Positions 36,440 to 46,225 of a stretch of 64,000 bases of DNA are shown in pieces; the first letter of the stretch is position 1; each line of letters opens with the position of its first letter. The notes beneath the pieces are model-generated. The model did no database searches. It had not been told where the DNA came from and was given only the letters and a program-made list of their open reading frames with translations. This DNA comes from Okeanomitos corallinicola TIOX110 (GTDB lineage Bacteria > Cyanobacteriota > Cyanobacteriia > Cyanobacteriales > Nostocaceae), in the NCBI RefSeq assembly GCF_038050375.1, contig NZ_CP150886.1:372001-436000 (forward strand). Reading direction: 5' to 3'. Made by a program: the position numbers and the translations under genes.

Positions 36440-38533
36440 TTAACCATCCTCTGAATCTGGATTTGAAGCCGAAGAACGGCGACGACGACGACGATTAGGA
36501 GTAGTAGAGGTTTGATTTGTTTCTTCTTCGTTTGTAAAAGATTCAAATCCAACGTTTGGAGAATCTTCTGAAGATGGTTCTTCTGTCTCAGCTTTTGGTG
36601 TGGTAATTTTTACTTTGTTAACTTCAGGCTTTGGTGTTTCTGAAACTGGTGGTTCTGAAGTTAATTCAGTTATACTATTGCTTGGTTCTTCTCCTGGTTG
36701 AACCACGTTAAAAATCACAGATTTGGGATTTTTAACTTCTGATTCTAATTTGACTCCTGGAGAGATTCCCATCAAAGCAAACATATCTTGCTCTTGGGAA
36801 GACATTTCTATAGAAACAATCTGTGGTGGTTCTACCACTGGTTTGACAGGATCTATTTTCAGCTTGGCACGTTCTGGTTTCTCACTCCAACCGGATTTGA
36901 TCAAACTGGGTGTACGTGTAGTGTCTCGGTCTGACACATCAGGGAGGAGAGATGAATTTTCTGATGAAGAATTGATTTCACCATCACCATCCAAGTCTAA
37001 ATCTGAATCGTGAGGAAAACCACTTAATCGGATTTCATCTTTGCCATTAGTCCCATTGATACCGATCCGACTCCTGCGGGTACGGCTACGACGTTTGTTA
37101 TCTCCTAGTTCTTGATAACTAGGATGGTTAACAAGGTTAACAGGACTCAATTCTGTATCATCAAATCCTTCTCCAAAACCATCATAGGCTTCCCGTGGTT
37201 CGGAAATGCGTGCAGTGGGCATTCTCTGTTCTCTTTGCGGCATGGGTGTAAACCGCTCTGGAATGTCTGCTGCGGGAATAGGCATCCGGTGTTCTATTTC
37301 CCCTGGTAAGCGTACGGTGTGTCCTAAACCACCACAGGTTGGACAAGGTTCACCAAATAATTCATAAATGTTTTGACCTTGGCGTTTGCGGGTCAGTTCT
37401 ACTAAACCTAGTTCAGTTAATTGGGCAATTTGTGGACGGGCTTTGTCTGCTTTTAGGGCTTTGTTAAAATGTTCTAAAACTTGTAGTTGGTCACGTCTTG
37501 ATTCCATATCAATGAAATCAACTACAATCACACCGGCAATGTTTCGCAGACGCAGTTGACGGGCAATTTCTGTAGCTGCTTCACAATTTGTCCACAAGAC
37601 AGTTTCTCTAGCTGTTGCAGAACGAGTAAAAGAACCGGAGTTAACGTCAATTACTGTTAAAGCTTCTGTGGGTTCGATAATGATGTAACCACCGGAAGGT
37701 AAGTCTACTCTGGGTCGGAGGGCTTCACGAATAGCTGCATTGATGCGGAAGTATTCTAAAATGGGTGAGCGATCGCGGTGATGGTCAATTAATACGCCCT
37801 GTGGTGTTTGACCTCCACTCCAGTTTTGTAAATACTGTTTAACTCTTCTTAAACCAGTGCTGGAATCAGCAACTATGCGATTCACATCTGCACCGTACAT
37901 ATCCCGCAATACCCGCTGGATAAAGTCATCATCCCGATTCAGTAAGGCAGGAGCGCGGGTAGATTGGGCTTCTTGCTGAATTACTTCCCATTGTCTTTGT
38001 AGCAATTCTAAGTCTTCAATGATTGCTTCTTCTGGTTTTCCTTCAGCTTCTGTCCGCACCAAGACACCCATACCGGCAGGTTTAATTAAAATTGCTAGGG
38101 CGCGGAGACGGTTGCGCTCACTTTCACTTTTAATCCGTCTAGACAGATTTACCCCTCTACCGTAGGGCATTAGCACTACATAACGTCCTGGCAAGGTAAT
38201 ATTACCTGTTAGCCTTGGGCCTTTTGTGCCAGTCGGCTCTTTCATTACTTGCACTAATACTTTTTGCTGTGGTGTCAGCAATTCAGTAATAGCTGCGGAA
38301 CTACGCTTAATTTTTAACGGTCCTAAGTCAGTAACATGAATAAAACCGTTGCGTTCTGGATCGCCGATATTGACGAAAGCTGCATCTATACCAGGTAATA
38401 CATTTTCTACAACACCTAAGTAGATATCACCAATTTGATGATGACCAGTGGCAACAACGAGTTCTTGGATTTGATCTTCGGAAAATACAGCAGCAATCTG
38501 ATGTTGCTCTGCAATAATAATTTGTTTTGGCAT
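36440..38533 (-). CDS. rne: Ribonuclease E/G
   Basis: 697 residues. An S1-type domain (about 35-120), the catalytic DNase I-like domain (EALTVIDVNSGSFT, VVDFIDME) and the Zn-link CPTCGGLG are present. The rest (about 415-697) is low-complexity and acidic, ending in NRRRRRRSSASNPDSEDG. The arginine stretch matches the C-terminal element reported in cyanobacterial RNase E as binding polynucleotide phosphorylase, so a minimal degradosome is expected. It cleaves 5'-monophosphorylated AU-rich RNA. Confidence 0.96.
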   Translation of the reverse strand: MPKQIIIAEQHQIAAVFSEDQIQELVVATGHHQIGDIYLGVVENVLPGIDAAFVNIGDPERNGFIHVTDLGPLKIKRSSAAITELLTPQQKVLVQVMKEPTGTKGPRLTGNITLPGRYVVLMPYGRGVNLSRRIKSESERNRLRALAILIKPAGMGVLVRTEAEGKPEEAIIEDLELLQRQWEVIQQEAQSTRAPALLNRDDDFIQRVLRDMYGADVNRIVADSSTGLRRVKQYLQNWSGGQTPQGVLIDHHRDRSPILEYFRINAAIREALRPRVDLPSGGYIIIEPTEALTVIDVNSGSFTRSATARETVLWTNCEAATEIARQLRLRNIAGVIVVDFIDMESRRDQLQVLEHFNKALKADKARPQIAQLTELGLVELTRKRQGQNIYELFGEPCPTCGGLGHTVRLPGEIEHRMPIPAADIPERFTPMPQREQRMPTARISEPREAYDGFGEGFDDTELSPVNLVNHPSYQELGDNKRRSRTRRSRIGINGTNGKDEIRLSGFPHDSDLDLDGDGEINSSSENSSLLPDVSDRDTTRTPSLIKSGWSEKPERAKLKIDPVKPVVEPPQIVSIEMSSQEQDMFALMGISPGVKLESEVKNPKSVIFNVVQPGEEPSNSITELTSEPPVSETPKPEVNKVKITTPKAETEEPSSEDSPNVGFESFTNEEETNQTSTTPNRRRRRRSSASNPDSEDG

Positions 38534-39109
38534 TCAAGTTCCTCAAAAATTGGCAGCACCAATGGGGATTAGAAGGAGCTTATTTTATACCTCTAGCCCC
38601 TACTGGCAGCCCTACAAGGCGCTACTGGTAATAAAAATTCAAAATCTAAGATTGCTTCCCACAGTTGAAAGCTAGTAAAAACACTGTAATTGCGTTTACA
38701 CGCCTGATTATTTCAGAACGGCTGCATAAGTTTTAAGTAATTAAATCAACCGTCTATGGTTGATCTCTGAGCCAATACTTTATACCGTCTGGGGTAAAGG
38801 CATTGGTGCAGGTGTTGAAAAAAGCATAGAGTTAGATTTCAGGCGTAAAGCTATTGTTGGTCACTGATTCACACTGTAGCTATAGAGAGTGTTTTTCAAT
38901 CTGCCTCAGTTTGTCTGGGATACAATCCTAGAAACTACACTCTAGTTATGTTTGCTTGCACTCCCTGGTTTTCAGGGCAGTGAATCAGAATCATTCAACG
39001 CAGCGCCAGAAAATTTCTCTTCGCTTCATTCTAGCGCAACCTTGCTAAAAATCAATTCATAGCGAATATAGTTATTCCGAGTAACTACTAGCAAGTTGCC
39101 CTTGAGAAA
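38534..39109. other. rne 5' leader and spacer
   Basis: 576 bp between the radical SAM gene and rne, both on the minus strand. In other bacteria the rne 5' leader is long and autoregulatory, and the length here would allow that. Several T-rich stretches are visible, but no specific element was identified and no gene found. Confidence 0.45.
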
Positions 39110-41830
39110 CTATCTCCCTAAAACTAGCTGATTGCGGTGGATATGCAAAAGGTGAAATTCTTGACAAGCCACTATTCCTAGTATAGACAATATTTGCTCA
39201 GGACGCAAGTTCACACCATCGTGACGACAGCTACCCACATAACGCAAGATAGCCTGGGATTCACTAGGGGATGTGTCTACTTGTACTAGCTCAATTTCAA
39301 ACAGGCGATCGCGCAGATTTATTATCTGGTGTTTGCCTGATTTAGTCGTATGTTCTGAGAGAATTTCCTCTCTAGCGATAATTTCCTTGATCCATGCTTG
39401 CCATGTTGCTGATGTTACTTCACTTAGTGTAGAAACTGTCACTAAATACTCTGCGGCTACCATTGCTTGGTTAGCGGCGGGTGCTTTCAGATGTATCTCT
39501 TCTACTTTGTAGATGGGAATATCAGAGGGTAACTGACTCACCAACTGAGTGCGAAAAGTTTCCACATCCATTGGTTGAGTTAGTTCAAAATCTACTATTT
39601 CTCCACTACTTGTACTTCCCAAGGATAAAGCACTGGCTACCGCAATTCGGGGATGGGGATGAAATCCACCACTAAATGCTACTGGTAAATCTGCTCGTCG
39701 CATGACTCGATCCAACAAACGCATTAAATCGAGGTGACTTACCAAAGCCATATTACCTTGTTTACCAAACCATACCCTTAACCGCTGGGCTTTGGTGGTA
39801 TTGGCAACAAAATCACCAGAAAATTCTGGAATTGTCGGTGGTTCAATCACAATATTGTGACCAAAATCAGGGCTACAGACACCGCAATGGGAACAACCTT
39901 CAAAAGAACAATCAGGAACAATTGCTGCTTCTAGAGCGCGGTTTAAGTCTTCTTGCAGCCATTTTTTATCAATCCCGCTATCAATGTGATCCCAAGGTAA
40001 GGGAACGTCAAAAGGTGACAGGTGAGCCAGCGCGGTCTTGGGGGTTTCCCCCATAAGCGACTGGTGAACCCCGAAGGGGTGACAGGTTACAGGTGACGGT
40101 GTTTTTTCTTCTTTGTGTTCTCCAGAGAAAATATTCCATTCTCCGTTTTCAACTTGACGGTATTTCCAGTCTAAACCAGCTTCAGCTATTGCCTTTTCCC
40201 AAGCATTAAAAGCTGTTTCTACACTGTCATACCAAGAGTCCATCCCTGCGCCTAATTCCCAAGCCCGACGGAGAACTTTACCTAGAGAGCGATCGCCCCG
40301 GCCTATAAAGTCTTCCATGGCAGAAAGGCGAATATCAGTGAAGTTCACTTTGATATTGCGGATGCGGCGAAATTCTTGCCGTAGCAATTCCTGTTTGCGT
40401 TGAAACTCAGAGGTAGAAACGGAGTGCCATTGAAAGGGTGTGTGGGGTTTGGGTGTAAAGTTGGAAATCGTTAAATTAAAATTCAGAGGTCTTCTACCTC
40501 TACCCCGACATTCTCGCTGTAACCATCTCACCGTTTCTGCTATCCCAATCACATCTGCATCTGTTTCTCCTGGTAAACCAATCATAAAATACAGCTTGAT
40601 TTTATCCCAGCCTTGTTCCCAGGCAGTTTTTATCCCCCGCAATAATTCCTCATTAGTTAACCCTTTATTAACAATATCTCGCATTCGCTGAGTACCGGCT
40701 TCTGGGGCAAAGGTTAAGCTACCTTGACGTGTACCTCCTAAGATATTGGCAATATTCTCATCAAATCTATCTACTCGCTGAGACGGTAATGATAAGGTAA
40801 TATTTTCATTTTTGAGGCGATTCTTTATTTCCATCCCTACTGCGGGTAAGGATAAATAATCAGAACAACTCAGAGATAACAGGGAAAATTCATTGTACCC
40901 TGTTGCTCTCATTCCTGTTTCTATGGCTTCTACTACTTTTTCTGGTTCTACATCCCTCGCTGGACGGGTTAACATTCCTGGCTGACAAAAGCGACAACCA
41001 CGGGTACAACCACGGCGAATTTCTATGGTTAGGCGATCATGAACTGTTTCGACGTAGGGAACTAAACCAATAGAATAGGCGGGAATAGGTGTTGCTACCC
41101 TTCTAATAATTTTTTCTGGTACATCTGGATGCAGGGGTTTAACTGCCCCATTTTCCCCCATCTCATAAAACTGCGGCACATACACACCAGGAACTTGTGC
41201 TAGGTCTAATAAAAGTTCTTCTCTAGTTAAACCTGCTGTTTTCCCTTCTGCTAAAACTAAACCAATCTCTGGTAATAGTTCTTCCCCATCTCCTAAAACA
41301 ATAAAATCAAAAAAATCTGTGTACGGTTCGGGGTTAGATGTAGCTGTTTGTCCACCTGCAAAAATCAGGGGATATTGGTGATTGGTGACTGGGGAACATT
41401 GATCTTTGTTGCCAATTGCTGAACTCCTCTCTTGCCAGGTTAGGGGAATACTGGCTAAATCTAACATTTCCAGGATGTTGGTTGCCCCTAATTCATAACT
41501 GAGGCTAAAACCTAAAATATCAAATTCTCTGAGGGAGCGTTTTGACTCGACGGCAAACAGGGGTGTTTGAGTTTCTCTAAGTTTTGCTCCTAAATCTGTG
41601 CCTGGGAGATAGGCGCGATCGCAAAGTTGACTAGGTTGGGCATTTAAAATGTTATAGAGAATGATATGTCCTAGATTTGATGCCCCTACTTCATACACTT
41701 CTGGGTAGGTTAGCACCCAACGGACTGTAGCTGTATCCCAAGGCTTATGTACTGCTAAACGCTCATTTCCCAGGTAACGAGCAGGTTTTAAAATATCCGA
41801 TGTTATTAATTTTTCTACTAAAACAGCCAC
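39110..41830 (-). CDS. B12-binding radical SAM protein fused to DUF2344
   Basis: 906 residues. A cobalamin-binding-like N-terminal domain (about 25-190), a radical SAM core with IEIRRGCTRGCRFCQPG (C275, C279, C282) and a C-terminal DUF2344 domain (about 690-880, VWFGKQGNMALVSHLDLMRL) correspond to TIGR03960 and TIGR03936, which are often adjacent genes near RNase E/G genes; here they are fused and rne lies downstream. Residues about 578-608 are repeat-derived (see 40014-40100). Reaction unknown; an RNA- or ribosome-related modification is only a guess from context. Confidence 0.85.
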   Translation of the reverse strand: MAVLVEKLITSDILKPARYLGNERLAVHKPWDTATVRWVLTYPEVYEVGASNLGHIILYNILNAQPSQLCDRAYLPGTDLGAKLRETQTPLFAVESKRSLREFDILGFSLSYELGATNILEMLDLASIPLTWQERSSAIGNKDQCSPVTNHQYPLIFAGGQTATSNPEPYTDFFDFIVLGDGEELLPEIGLVLAEGKTAGLTREELLLDLAQVPGVYVPQFYEMGENGAVKPLHPDVPEKIIRRVATPIPAYSIGLVPYVETVHDRLTIEIRRGCTRGCRFCQPGMLTRPARDVEPEKVVEAIETGMRATGYNEFSLLSLSCSDYLSLPAVGMEIKNRLKNENITLSLPSQRVDRFDENIANILGGTRQGSLTFAPEAGTQRMRDIVNKGLTNEELLRGIKTAWEQGWDKIKLYFMIGLPGETDADVIGIAETVRWLQRECRGRGRRPLNFNLTISNFTPKPHTPFQWHSVSTSEFQRKQELLRQEFRRIRNIKVNFTDIRLSAMEDFIGRGDRSLGKVLRRAWELGAGMDSWYDSVETAFNAWEKAIAEAGLDWKYRQVENGEWNIFSGEHKEEKTPSPVTCHPFGVHQSLMGETPKTALAHLSPFDVPLPWDHIDSGIDKKWLQEDLNRALEAAIVPDCSFEGCSHCGVCSPDFGHNIVIEPPTIPEFSGDFVANTTKAQRLRVWFGKQGNMALVSHLDLMRLLDRVMRRADLPVAFSGGFHPHPRIAVASALSLGSTSSGEIVDFELTQPMDVETFRTQLVSQLPSDIPIYKVEEIHLKAPAANQAMVAAEYLVTVSTLSEVTSATWQAWIKEIIAREEILSEHTTKSGKHQIINLRDRLFEIELVQVDTSPSESQAILRYVGSCRHDGVNLRPEQILSILGIVACQEFHLLHIHRNQLVLGR
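40014..40100 (-). repeat. Dispersed palindromic repeat inserted in frame
   Basis: About 87 bp flanked by GGTGACAGGT-type direct repeats and containing the palindromes CTTGGGGGTTTCCCCC and GAACCCCGAAGGGG. It encodes the odd stretch SPVTCHPFGVHQS and MGETPKTALAHLSP within the radical SAM-DUF2344 protein without breaking the frame. The segment lies in the linker between the SAM core and the DUF2344 part, where an insertion can be tolerated. Confidence 0.65.
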
Positions 41831-42435
41831 TTTGCTATCTTTTAGCTAACTTAATTTACAACTTATTCCCTTGTATTGTAACTCAGAATTGTTTGATTCA
41901 AAATTAAAATCAAATTACATGATATCTGATATCAAAAAATTAACCACAGATCAACCCAGCTTATCTATTGATTAGATTAACCTGTTAAAAAATGTCACAA
42001 AAAGTAAATTAACCTAAGCAGTCAATACAAACCTTTTTTCCTGGATTAACTAAACTGGAGCTTTCTTTATTGAATCTTTATTGCATTAATAACGTTGTTT
42101 AAAGATTACCATGATCACACTATAAAGTGTGTTTATAAATACATTTTTTTTCTTCAAGTTACAAAACAATCTACATAGACAGCCAAAAAACTAATTAATT
42201 TTGTACCGTAGTCAGAAATTTTGATTTAGCCTTGTCTGATAATGGTTTAAGTCATAATTTACTCCTTGATTAACCGCGTCATCACTTAATTGATGGTCAA
42301 AAGTCTAGCAGTAATACAACTATGTATCTCAAAACTTATTGTGATCTAAATCACTTAAATTAAGTTACTTGGCTCACTCTTTATACTGTAGTACATCTTC
42401 GATAATAGTTAGTAATTAAAGTTGGTTTATTCTCT
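41831..42435. other. AT-rich intergenic region, no gene seen
   Basis: About 600 bp between divergently oriented genes. AGTGATTTAGATCACAATAAG-like and CTTGGCTCACTCTTTATACTG segments may be promoters for the 65-residue gene at 42436, but no operator could be assigned. No ORF with protein-like content. Confidence 0.4.
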
Positions 42436-42633
42436 ATGAACACACCATACGCAATTCGTCAACTGGTAGAAAAAGCTTTACACATCAAAAAGTTAACACC
42501 AGAGATAGAAAATGAGATCAACTCAGAACTAACTCAGTTAGGTTACATATCAGACGTTGACTATGAAGCTTTAGAACTGTTAATGGCTGAAATGGATGCG
42601 GGTAGAGTTCAATTAGTTCCCCGCTGGGGCTAG
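42436..42633 (+). CDS. Small conserved-type cyanobacterial protein
   Basis: 65 residues, largely helical and acidic: AIRQLVEKALHIKKLTPEIE, then NSELTQLGYISDVDYEALEL and a terminal VQLVPRWG. Length, ATG start and codon use look genuine. I recall similar short proteins in many cyanobacteria, but no function is known. No transmembrane segment. Confidence 0.65.
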   Translation: MNTPYAIRQLVEKALHIKKLTPEIENEINSELTQLGYISDVDYEALELLMAEMDAGRVQLVPRWG

Positions 42634-42677
42634 ATTGTAATTAACCCTCAATTATTCTCAATAACTAAATTCTGCAT

Positions 42678-43043
42678 TCAAGAATTTTCCAATTTTTTGC
42701 CGTCTTGGTAAGCTTGCCAGGCTTGGTAAATAAACTGTTGGAGTTTGTGTTGGGCAACATTATCAATATTAACTTTAGATTCTTTAGGCACAAGTTGGCT
42801 CAAGAGACTAATTACTTCTGTGTCGAGTGCAGGCCGAAATAAACCAATAGGCCACAGCAAGTCAGAAGCATCTCGCAAATCAGTAATTAAAGGTTGTTCT
42901 TGGATAAATTCAGCTAGTAGTAAAGGACGAACCCAACCAATATCACGGGAAGTTATGACTTGAATAACTTCACAATAGAGATTTCTGTTGCCACAATCCA
43001 ATGATAAAATTTGTCCCAGTTGAAAGTTGGGGTGGATACTCAT
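42678..43043 (-). CDS. Conserved hypothetical cyanobacterial protein
   Basis: 121 residues, soluble. The N-terminal half (FQLGQILSLDCGNRNLYCEV, then RDIGWVRPLLLAEF) may form a small beta domain; the C-terminal half is helical (VNIDNVAQHKLQQFIYQAWQ). No known domain was recognised. It is convergent with the small gene at 42436. Confidence 0.6.
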   Translation of the reverse strand: MSIHPNFQLGQILSLDCGNRNLYCEVIQVITSRDIGWVRPLLLAEFIQEQPLITDLRDASDLLWPIGLFRPALDTEVISLLSQLVPKESKVNIDNVAQHKLQQFIYQAWQAYQDGKKLENS

Positions 43044-43293
43044 ATAAACAGAGGAGAATAAATGATTTTGCGGTGGTTGGTTGTTTTTATTTGAGGAGCA
43101 ACTTCATAAATCACACTCATCAGTTTAATATTATAATCTGAATAGATATTTTCTATTTTTACTTTTTCTAGGAAAATCAGTTTTTGCCTAGAATATAAAA
43201 GCAATCGTGTTATAGAATTAGGTAAACAACTGTTAAGCTGATGTTCAACAGAAGCTATATTGTAGTGAATAAAAGATCAAAGAGCCAAGAGCC

Positions 43294-43575
43294 GTGTCAG
43301 TAGAAACTATTCAAAAGCCTTCCACAACCCGTAAACTTGCGCCTCGGTATCGCGTGTTACTCCATAATGACGATTTTAACTCTATGGAGTATGTCGTTCA
43401 AGTCCTGATGACCACCGTACCCAGTATTACCCAGCCCCAAGCTGTTAGTATTATGATGGAAGCTCATCAGAACGGATTAGCTTTAGTAATTACCTGTGCT
43501 TTAGAACACGCTGAATTTTATTGTGAAACTTTAAAAAGTCATGGTTTAAGTAGCACCATTGAACCGGATGAATAG
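43294..43575 (+). CDS. clpS: ATP-dependent Clp protease adaptor ClpS
   Basis: 93 residues. APRYRVLLHNDDFNSMEYVV contains the NDDxN residues that bind N-degron amino termini, followed by VSIMMEAHQNGLALV and CALEHAEFYCETLKSHGL. It delivers N-degron substrates to ClpC-ClpP. The GTG at 43294 is chosen because it gives the normal family N-terminal extension; no ATG is available upstream. Confidence 0.93.
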   Translation: MSVETIQKPSTTRKLAPRYRVLLHNDDFNSMEYVVQVLMTTVPSITQPQAVSIMMEAHQNGLALVITCALEHAEFYCETLKSHGLSSTIEPDE

Positions 43576-43649
43576 TTATTAGTCATTAGTTATTGGTCAT
43601 TAGTCATTAGTAGTATATTGTTGACTGATAATAGATAACTAAATAAATT

Positions 43650-44465
43650 ATGAAAATTAATTTAGCTAAACTTTCTCAAAGTCCCGCCCCTTTTAGGGTG
43701 GGTTGTTTTATTTTATGTTTATTAGTATTATGGCTGCCTTTTGCCACACCGATATATTTGTTGGTAGATGATTCTAATTTAGAAAGTATATTGACAATGG
43801 TGCTGCTTTATGCAGAGTTTATTATTCTACTCAAATTGTGGGGTAAGCAAGTTTATCAGCAACCCAAAATATTAACTAATTACGGTTTAGAATTTTCTAG
43901 TCTTAACGGTATTAATTTTATTCAAGGTTTGGCTATTGGCTTAATTAGTATTTTAATTGTGTTTGGTTTACAGGGTTTATTCGGTTGGTTAATATGGCAA
44001 CAACCCCAAGCCTTTTTACTAAAGATAATTTTAGAAGGTTTGTTAGTTGGTTTTGGTATTGGGTTTGCAGAAGAATTATTATTTCGTGGTTGGTTATTGG
44101 ATGAGTTAGAGAGAGACTATAACTTAAATTTAGCAGCTTGGATAAATGCTATTTTATTTGCTGTTGCCCATTTTATTAAACCACTAGAGGCAATTATTCA
44201 TACTTTACCTCAATTTCCAGCTTTGGTATTATTAGGGTTAACGCAAGTATGGGGGAAACGGAGTAAAAAAGGACGTTTAGGTTTACCTATGGGTTTACAT
44301 AGTGGTTTAGTCTGGGGTTATTACATTGTTAATGTGGGAGAATTGATAAAGTATCCGGGTGTAGTTCCTGACTGGATAACAGGTGTGAATAATAATCCTT
44401 TACAGGGGATAATGGGGATATTATTTATGGGTGGAATGGCTTGGTGGATGAAAAATAAGTCGTAA
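43650..44465 (+). CDS. CPBP-family intramembrane glutamic endopeptidase
   Basis: 271 residues with about seven membrane segments. The family motifs EELLFRGWLLDEL (EExxxR), FAVAHF and GLHSGLVWGYY provide the glutamates and histidines. Related to Rce1-type prenyl proteases and bacteriocin self-immunity proteins. Follows clpS by 74 bp in the same direction. Substrate unknown. Confidence 0.88.
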   Translation: MKINLAKLSQSPAPFRVGCFILCLLVLWLPFATPIYLLVDDSNLESILTMVLLYAEFIILLKLWGKQVYQQPKILTNYGLEFSSLNGINFIQGLAIGLISILIVFGLQGLFGWLIWQQPQAFLLKIILEGLLVGFGIGFAEELLFRGWLLDELERDYNLNLAAWINAILFAVAHFIKPLEAIIHTLPQFPALVLLGLTQVWGKRSKKGRLGLPMGLHSGLVWGYYIVNVGELIKYPGVVPDWITGVNNNPLQGIMGILFMGGMAWWMKNKS

Positions 44466-44479
44466 TTTGTAATTTACTG

Positions 44480-44773
44480 ATGATTAAATATCTGCTAATT
44501 TTACTATTTTTAATTTTGTCTTTTTCATTCACATCACCAGCTTCGGCTATGGTGTGTAGAAAATATCAAGATCAAGAAATTTGTATTTTGAGTATCAAAC
44601 GTAGTGCTAAAAAGTATTGGGAATACAGAGCATCTGTAAGTATTAATGGTGTTAAAACTCCTGTAGAAATTTATAATTGTCGTGGTAAGTTTAAAATTAA
44701 TAAAGATGGAACTGTAACTCAATTTACAGAAAATAGTCCAGGGGAAATGATTTGTAGTTTTTTTCAAAAGTGA
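44480..44773 (+). CDS. Small secreted protein
   Basis: 97 residues. A clear signal peptide (LLILLFLILSFSFTSPASA) is followed by a mature about 70-residue part with four cysteines (VCRKYQDQEICIL, YNCRGKF, MICSFF). It lies 14 bp after the CPBP gene and is probably in the same transcript. No family recognised; the cysteines suggest disulfides outside the cytoplasm. Confidence 0.7.
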   Translation: MIKYLLILLFLILSFSFTSPASAMVCRKYQDQEICILSIKRSAKKYWEYRASVSINGVKTPVEIYNCRGKFKINKDGTVTQFTENSPGEMICSFFQK

Positions 44774-44821
44774 TAACAATGATCATGGCGGGCAAGATGC
44801 CCACCCCACAAGAGTTTTAGG

Positions 44822-45259
44822 CTAATTTTTGTCGTATTCGTCAATAACTTTAGCTAAACTTGGTACAGCTTCTTCAATGTGTTGTTTAGCTGAATTACGT
44901 AGCTTATTATAAACACCTTTAACGGCTGTATTATTGCTTTTTTTAATGCGAATATCGGTAATACTCAGTAATAAATCTGCTGTGCGAGAACTATTGTTAG
45001 TAATATGTTTGACAGGATCACCTGTTTGTAAACCCTCATCCCATAAAGGATCAAGTACAGCAAAAGACTCTGGTAAAAGACGCTCAATAGCACCAGCACA
45101 GTATCGGGGGCTAATTCCTTTAATAGCAGCATAACCAGCTTTAATAGCTAAACCAGAAATTCCGCTTTTAGCTGCAACTTGTTCATCCAATAAAGTTGTG
45201 CAGTTGTCAACGAGTTTTTTTCTTTTTTGATTATCTGCTAAACCGTCAATTAATGCCAT
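44822..45259 (-). CDS. DUF6918-like cyanobacterial protein
   Basis: 145 residues from the ATG at 45259 (MALIDGLADN). AAKSGISGLAIKAGYAAIKG and AGAIERLLPESFAVLDPLWDEG resemble the DUF6918 family, which I recall mainly from actinobacteria and cyanobacteria. AAGGA about 9 bases upstream supports 45259 over the longer frame from 45301. Function unknown; no membrane segment. Confidence 0.7.
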   Translation of the reverse strand: MALIDGLADNQKRKKLVDNCTTLLDEQVAAKSGISGLAIKAGYAAIKGISPRYCAGAIERLLPESFAVLDPLWDEGLQTGDPVKHITNNSSRTADLLLSITDIRIKKSNNTAVKGVYNKLRNSAKQHIEEAVPSLAKVIDEYDKN

Positions 45260-45340
45260 TTTAATTTTCCTTATTACCAATGCTTTGAGTTTATATTCCA
45301 ATCAGTTTATCTAATAAATAGGAAACTATAAACTGATTTA

Positions 45341-45445
45341 TTATTTACTTTTTGTAGTGAAAACCTGCCACATAACAAACCCAGCAAATGCTAAATATGC
45401 AAATACTGTCAGCCATTCTTGGGCGCGGCTAAAAGTATCATTCAT
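45341..45445 (-). CDS. 34-residue single-pass membrane microprotein
   Basis: The minus-strand ORF reads MNDTFSRAQEWLTVFAYL, then AFAGFVMWQVFTTKSK. It has a short polar N-terminus, one hydrophobic helix and a basic C-terminus, the pattern of small thylakoid or membrane-complex subunits. It lies upstream of the DUF6918-like gene in the same direction. The ribosome binding site is weak. I do not recognise it as a known photosystem, cytochrome b6f or NDH-1 subunit. Confidence 0.5.
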   Translation of the reverse strand: MNDTFSRAQEWLTVFAYLAFAGFVMWQVFTTKSK

Positions 45446-45545
45446 GATATGTTTATAAAGATTTTTATTGGTTGTTTGTGAGTTAGTTAGAGTCGAGGTT
45501 TACCTAAAAATGTCTTCCTATCTCACGCCAATTTTTCAGGAAGAT

Positions 45546-46187
45546 TTATTGAGGCAATTTTTCCAGGATTGTACCTACTATACAAGCTCTTTCTAAATTT
45601 ACTCCAGTCAAATTGGCAGATTCTAATTCACTACAAAGTAAATTAGCTCCGGTTAAATTTGCACCTGCTAAGTTTGCTCCGCGCAAGTCCGCTTCTTCTA
45701 AATTAGCTTCACTCAATAAAGCCCCTTGTAAATCAGCCCGACTCAAGTCTGCACCTTTCAGATTTGCTCCTGAGAGGTTAGCACCTCGTAAATCAGCAGC
45801 GCGAAAGTCAACACTTTGGAGATTGACACTCATTAAATTTGCACCACTTAAAAAAGCACCTGCTAAGGAAGCATCTTTGAGGTTAGCACTCATTAGGTTT
45901 GCACCCCGGAGGTTACTACCCCTCAGATCAGCGTTTGTCAAGTCTGCTTGCATGAGGTTTGCACCCATTAAGTTAGCTCGCAGATCAGTTTCTTGCAGGT
46001 TTGCACCCATTAAGTTTGCACCTTCAAAATGGGCGCCTTCAAGTTTAGAACCACAGAAATTAGCGCCCACTAAGGTAGCACCTGCTAGGTGGATGTGGTT
46101 TAAATCGAGTTGGGATAAATCCTCATCTTCTAAGTCTGTACCTGAAAGTTGCTTAATTTTCCCTAGTCGAATGGCTTCTATATTCAT
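45546..46187 (-). CDS. Pentapeptide-repeat protein
   Basis: 213 residues. After an about 20-residue start it is made almost entirely of A(D/N)LxG/A-type pentapeptides (about 35 in a row, for example ANLMGANLQETDLRA), which fold as a right-handed quadrilateral beta-helix. No signal peptide. One local irregularity (ETDLRANLMGA) suggests deletion of part of a repeat unit. Roles of such proteins in cyanobacteria are mostly unknown. Confidence 0.9.
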   Translation of the reverse strand: MNIEAIRLGKIKQLSGTDLEDEDLSQLDLNHIHLAGATLVGANFCGSKLEGAHFEGANLMGANLQETDLRANLMGANLMQADLTNADLRGSNLRGANLMSANLKDASLAGAFLSGANLMSVNLQSVDFRAADLRGANLSGANLKGADLSRADLQGALLSEANLEEADLRGANLAGANLTGANLLCSELESANLTGVNLERACIVGTILEKLPQ

Positions 46188-46225
46188 GGATGATTAATTT
46201 TGCGTGATGATATTTGTATTTGTAG

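Noticed and set aside
45560-46100. Possible CRISPR-like regular repeat spacing
   Set aside because: The 15-bp periodicity comes from pentapeptide codons, with no palindromic repeat and spacer structure.
45613-46197. 194-codon plus-strand ORF opposite the pentapeptide gene
   Set aside because: It is the antisense of A(D/N)LxG repeats, giving a Lys/Ala/Pro-rich nonsense composition.
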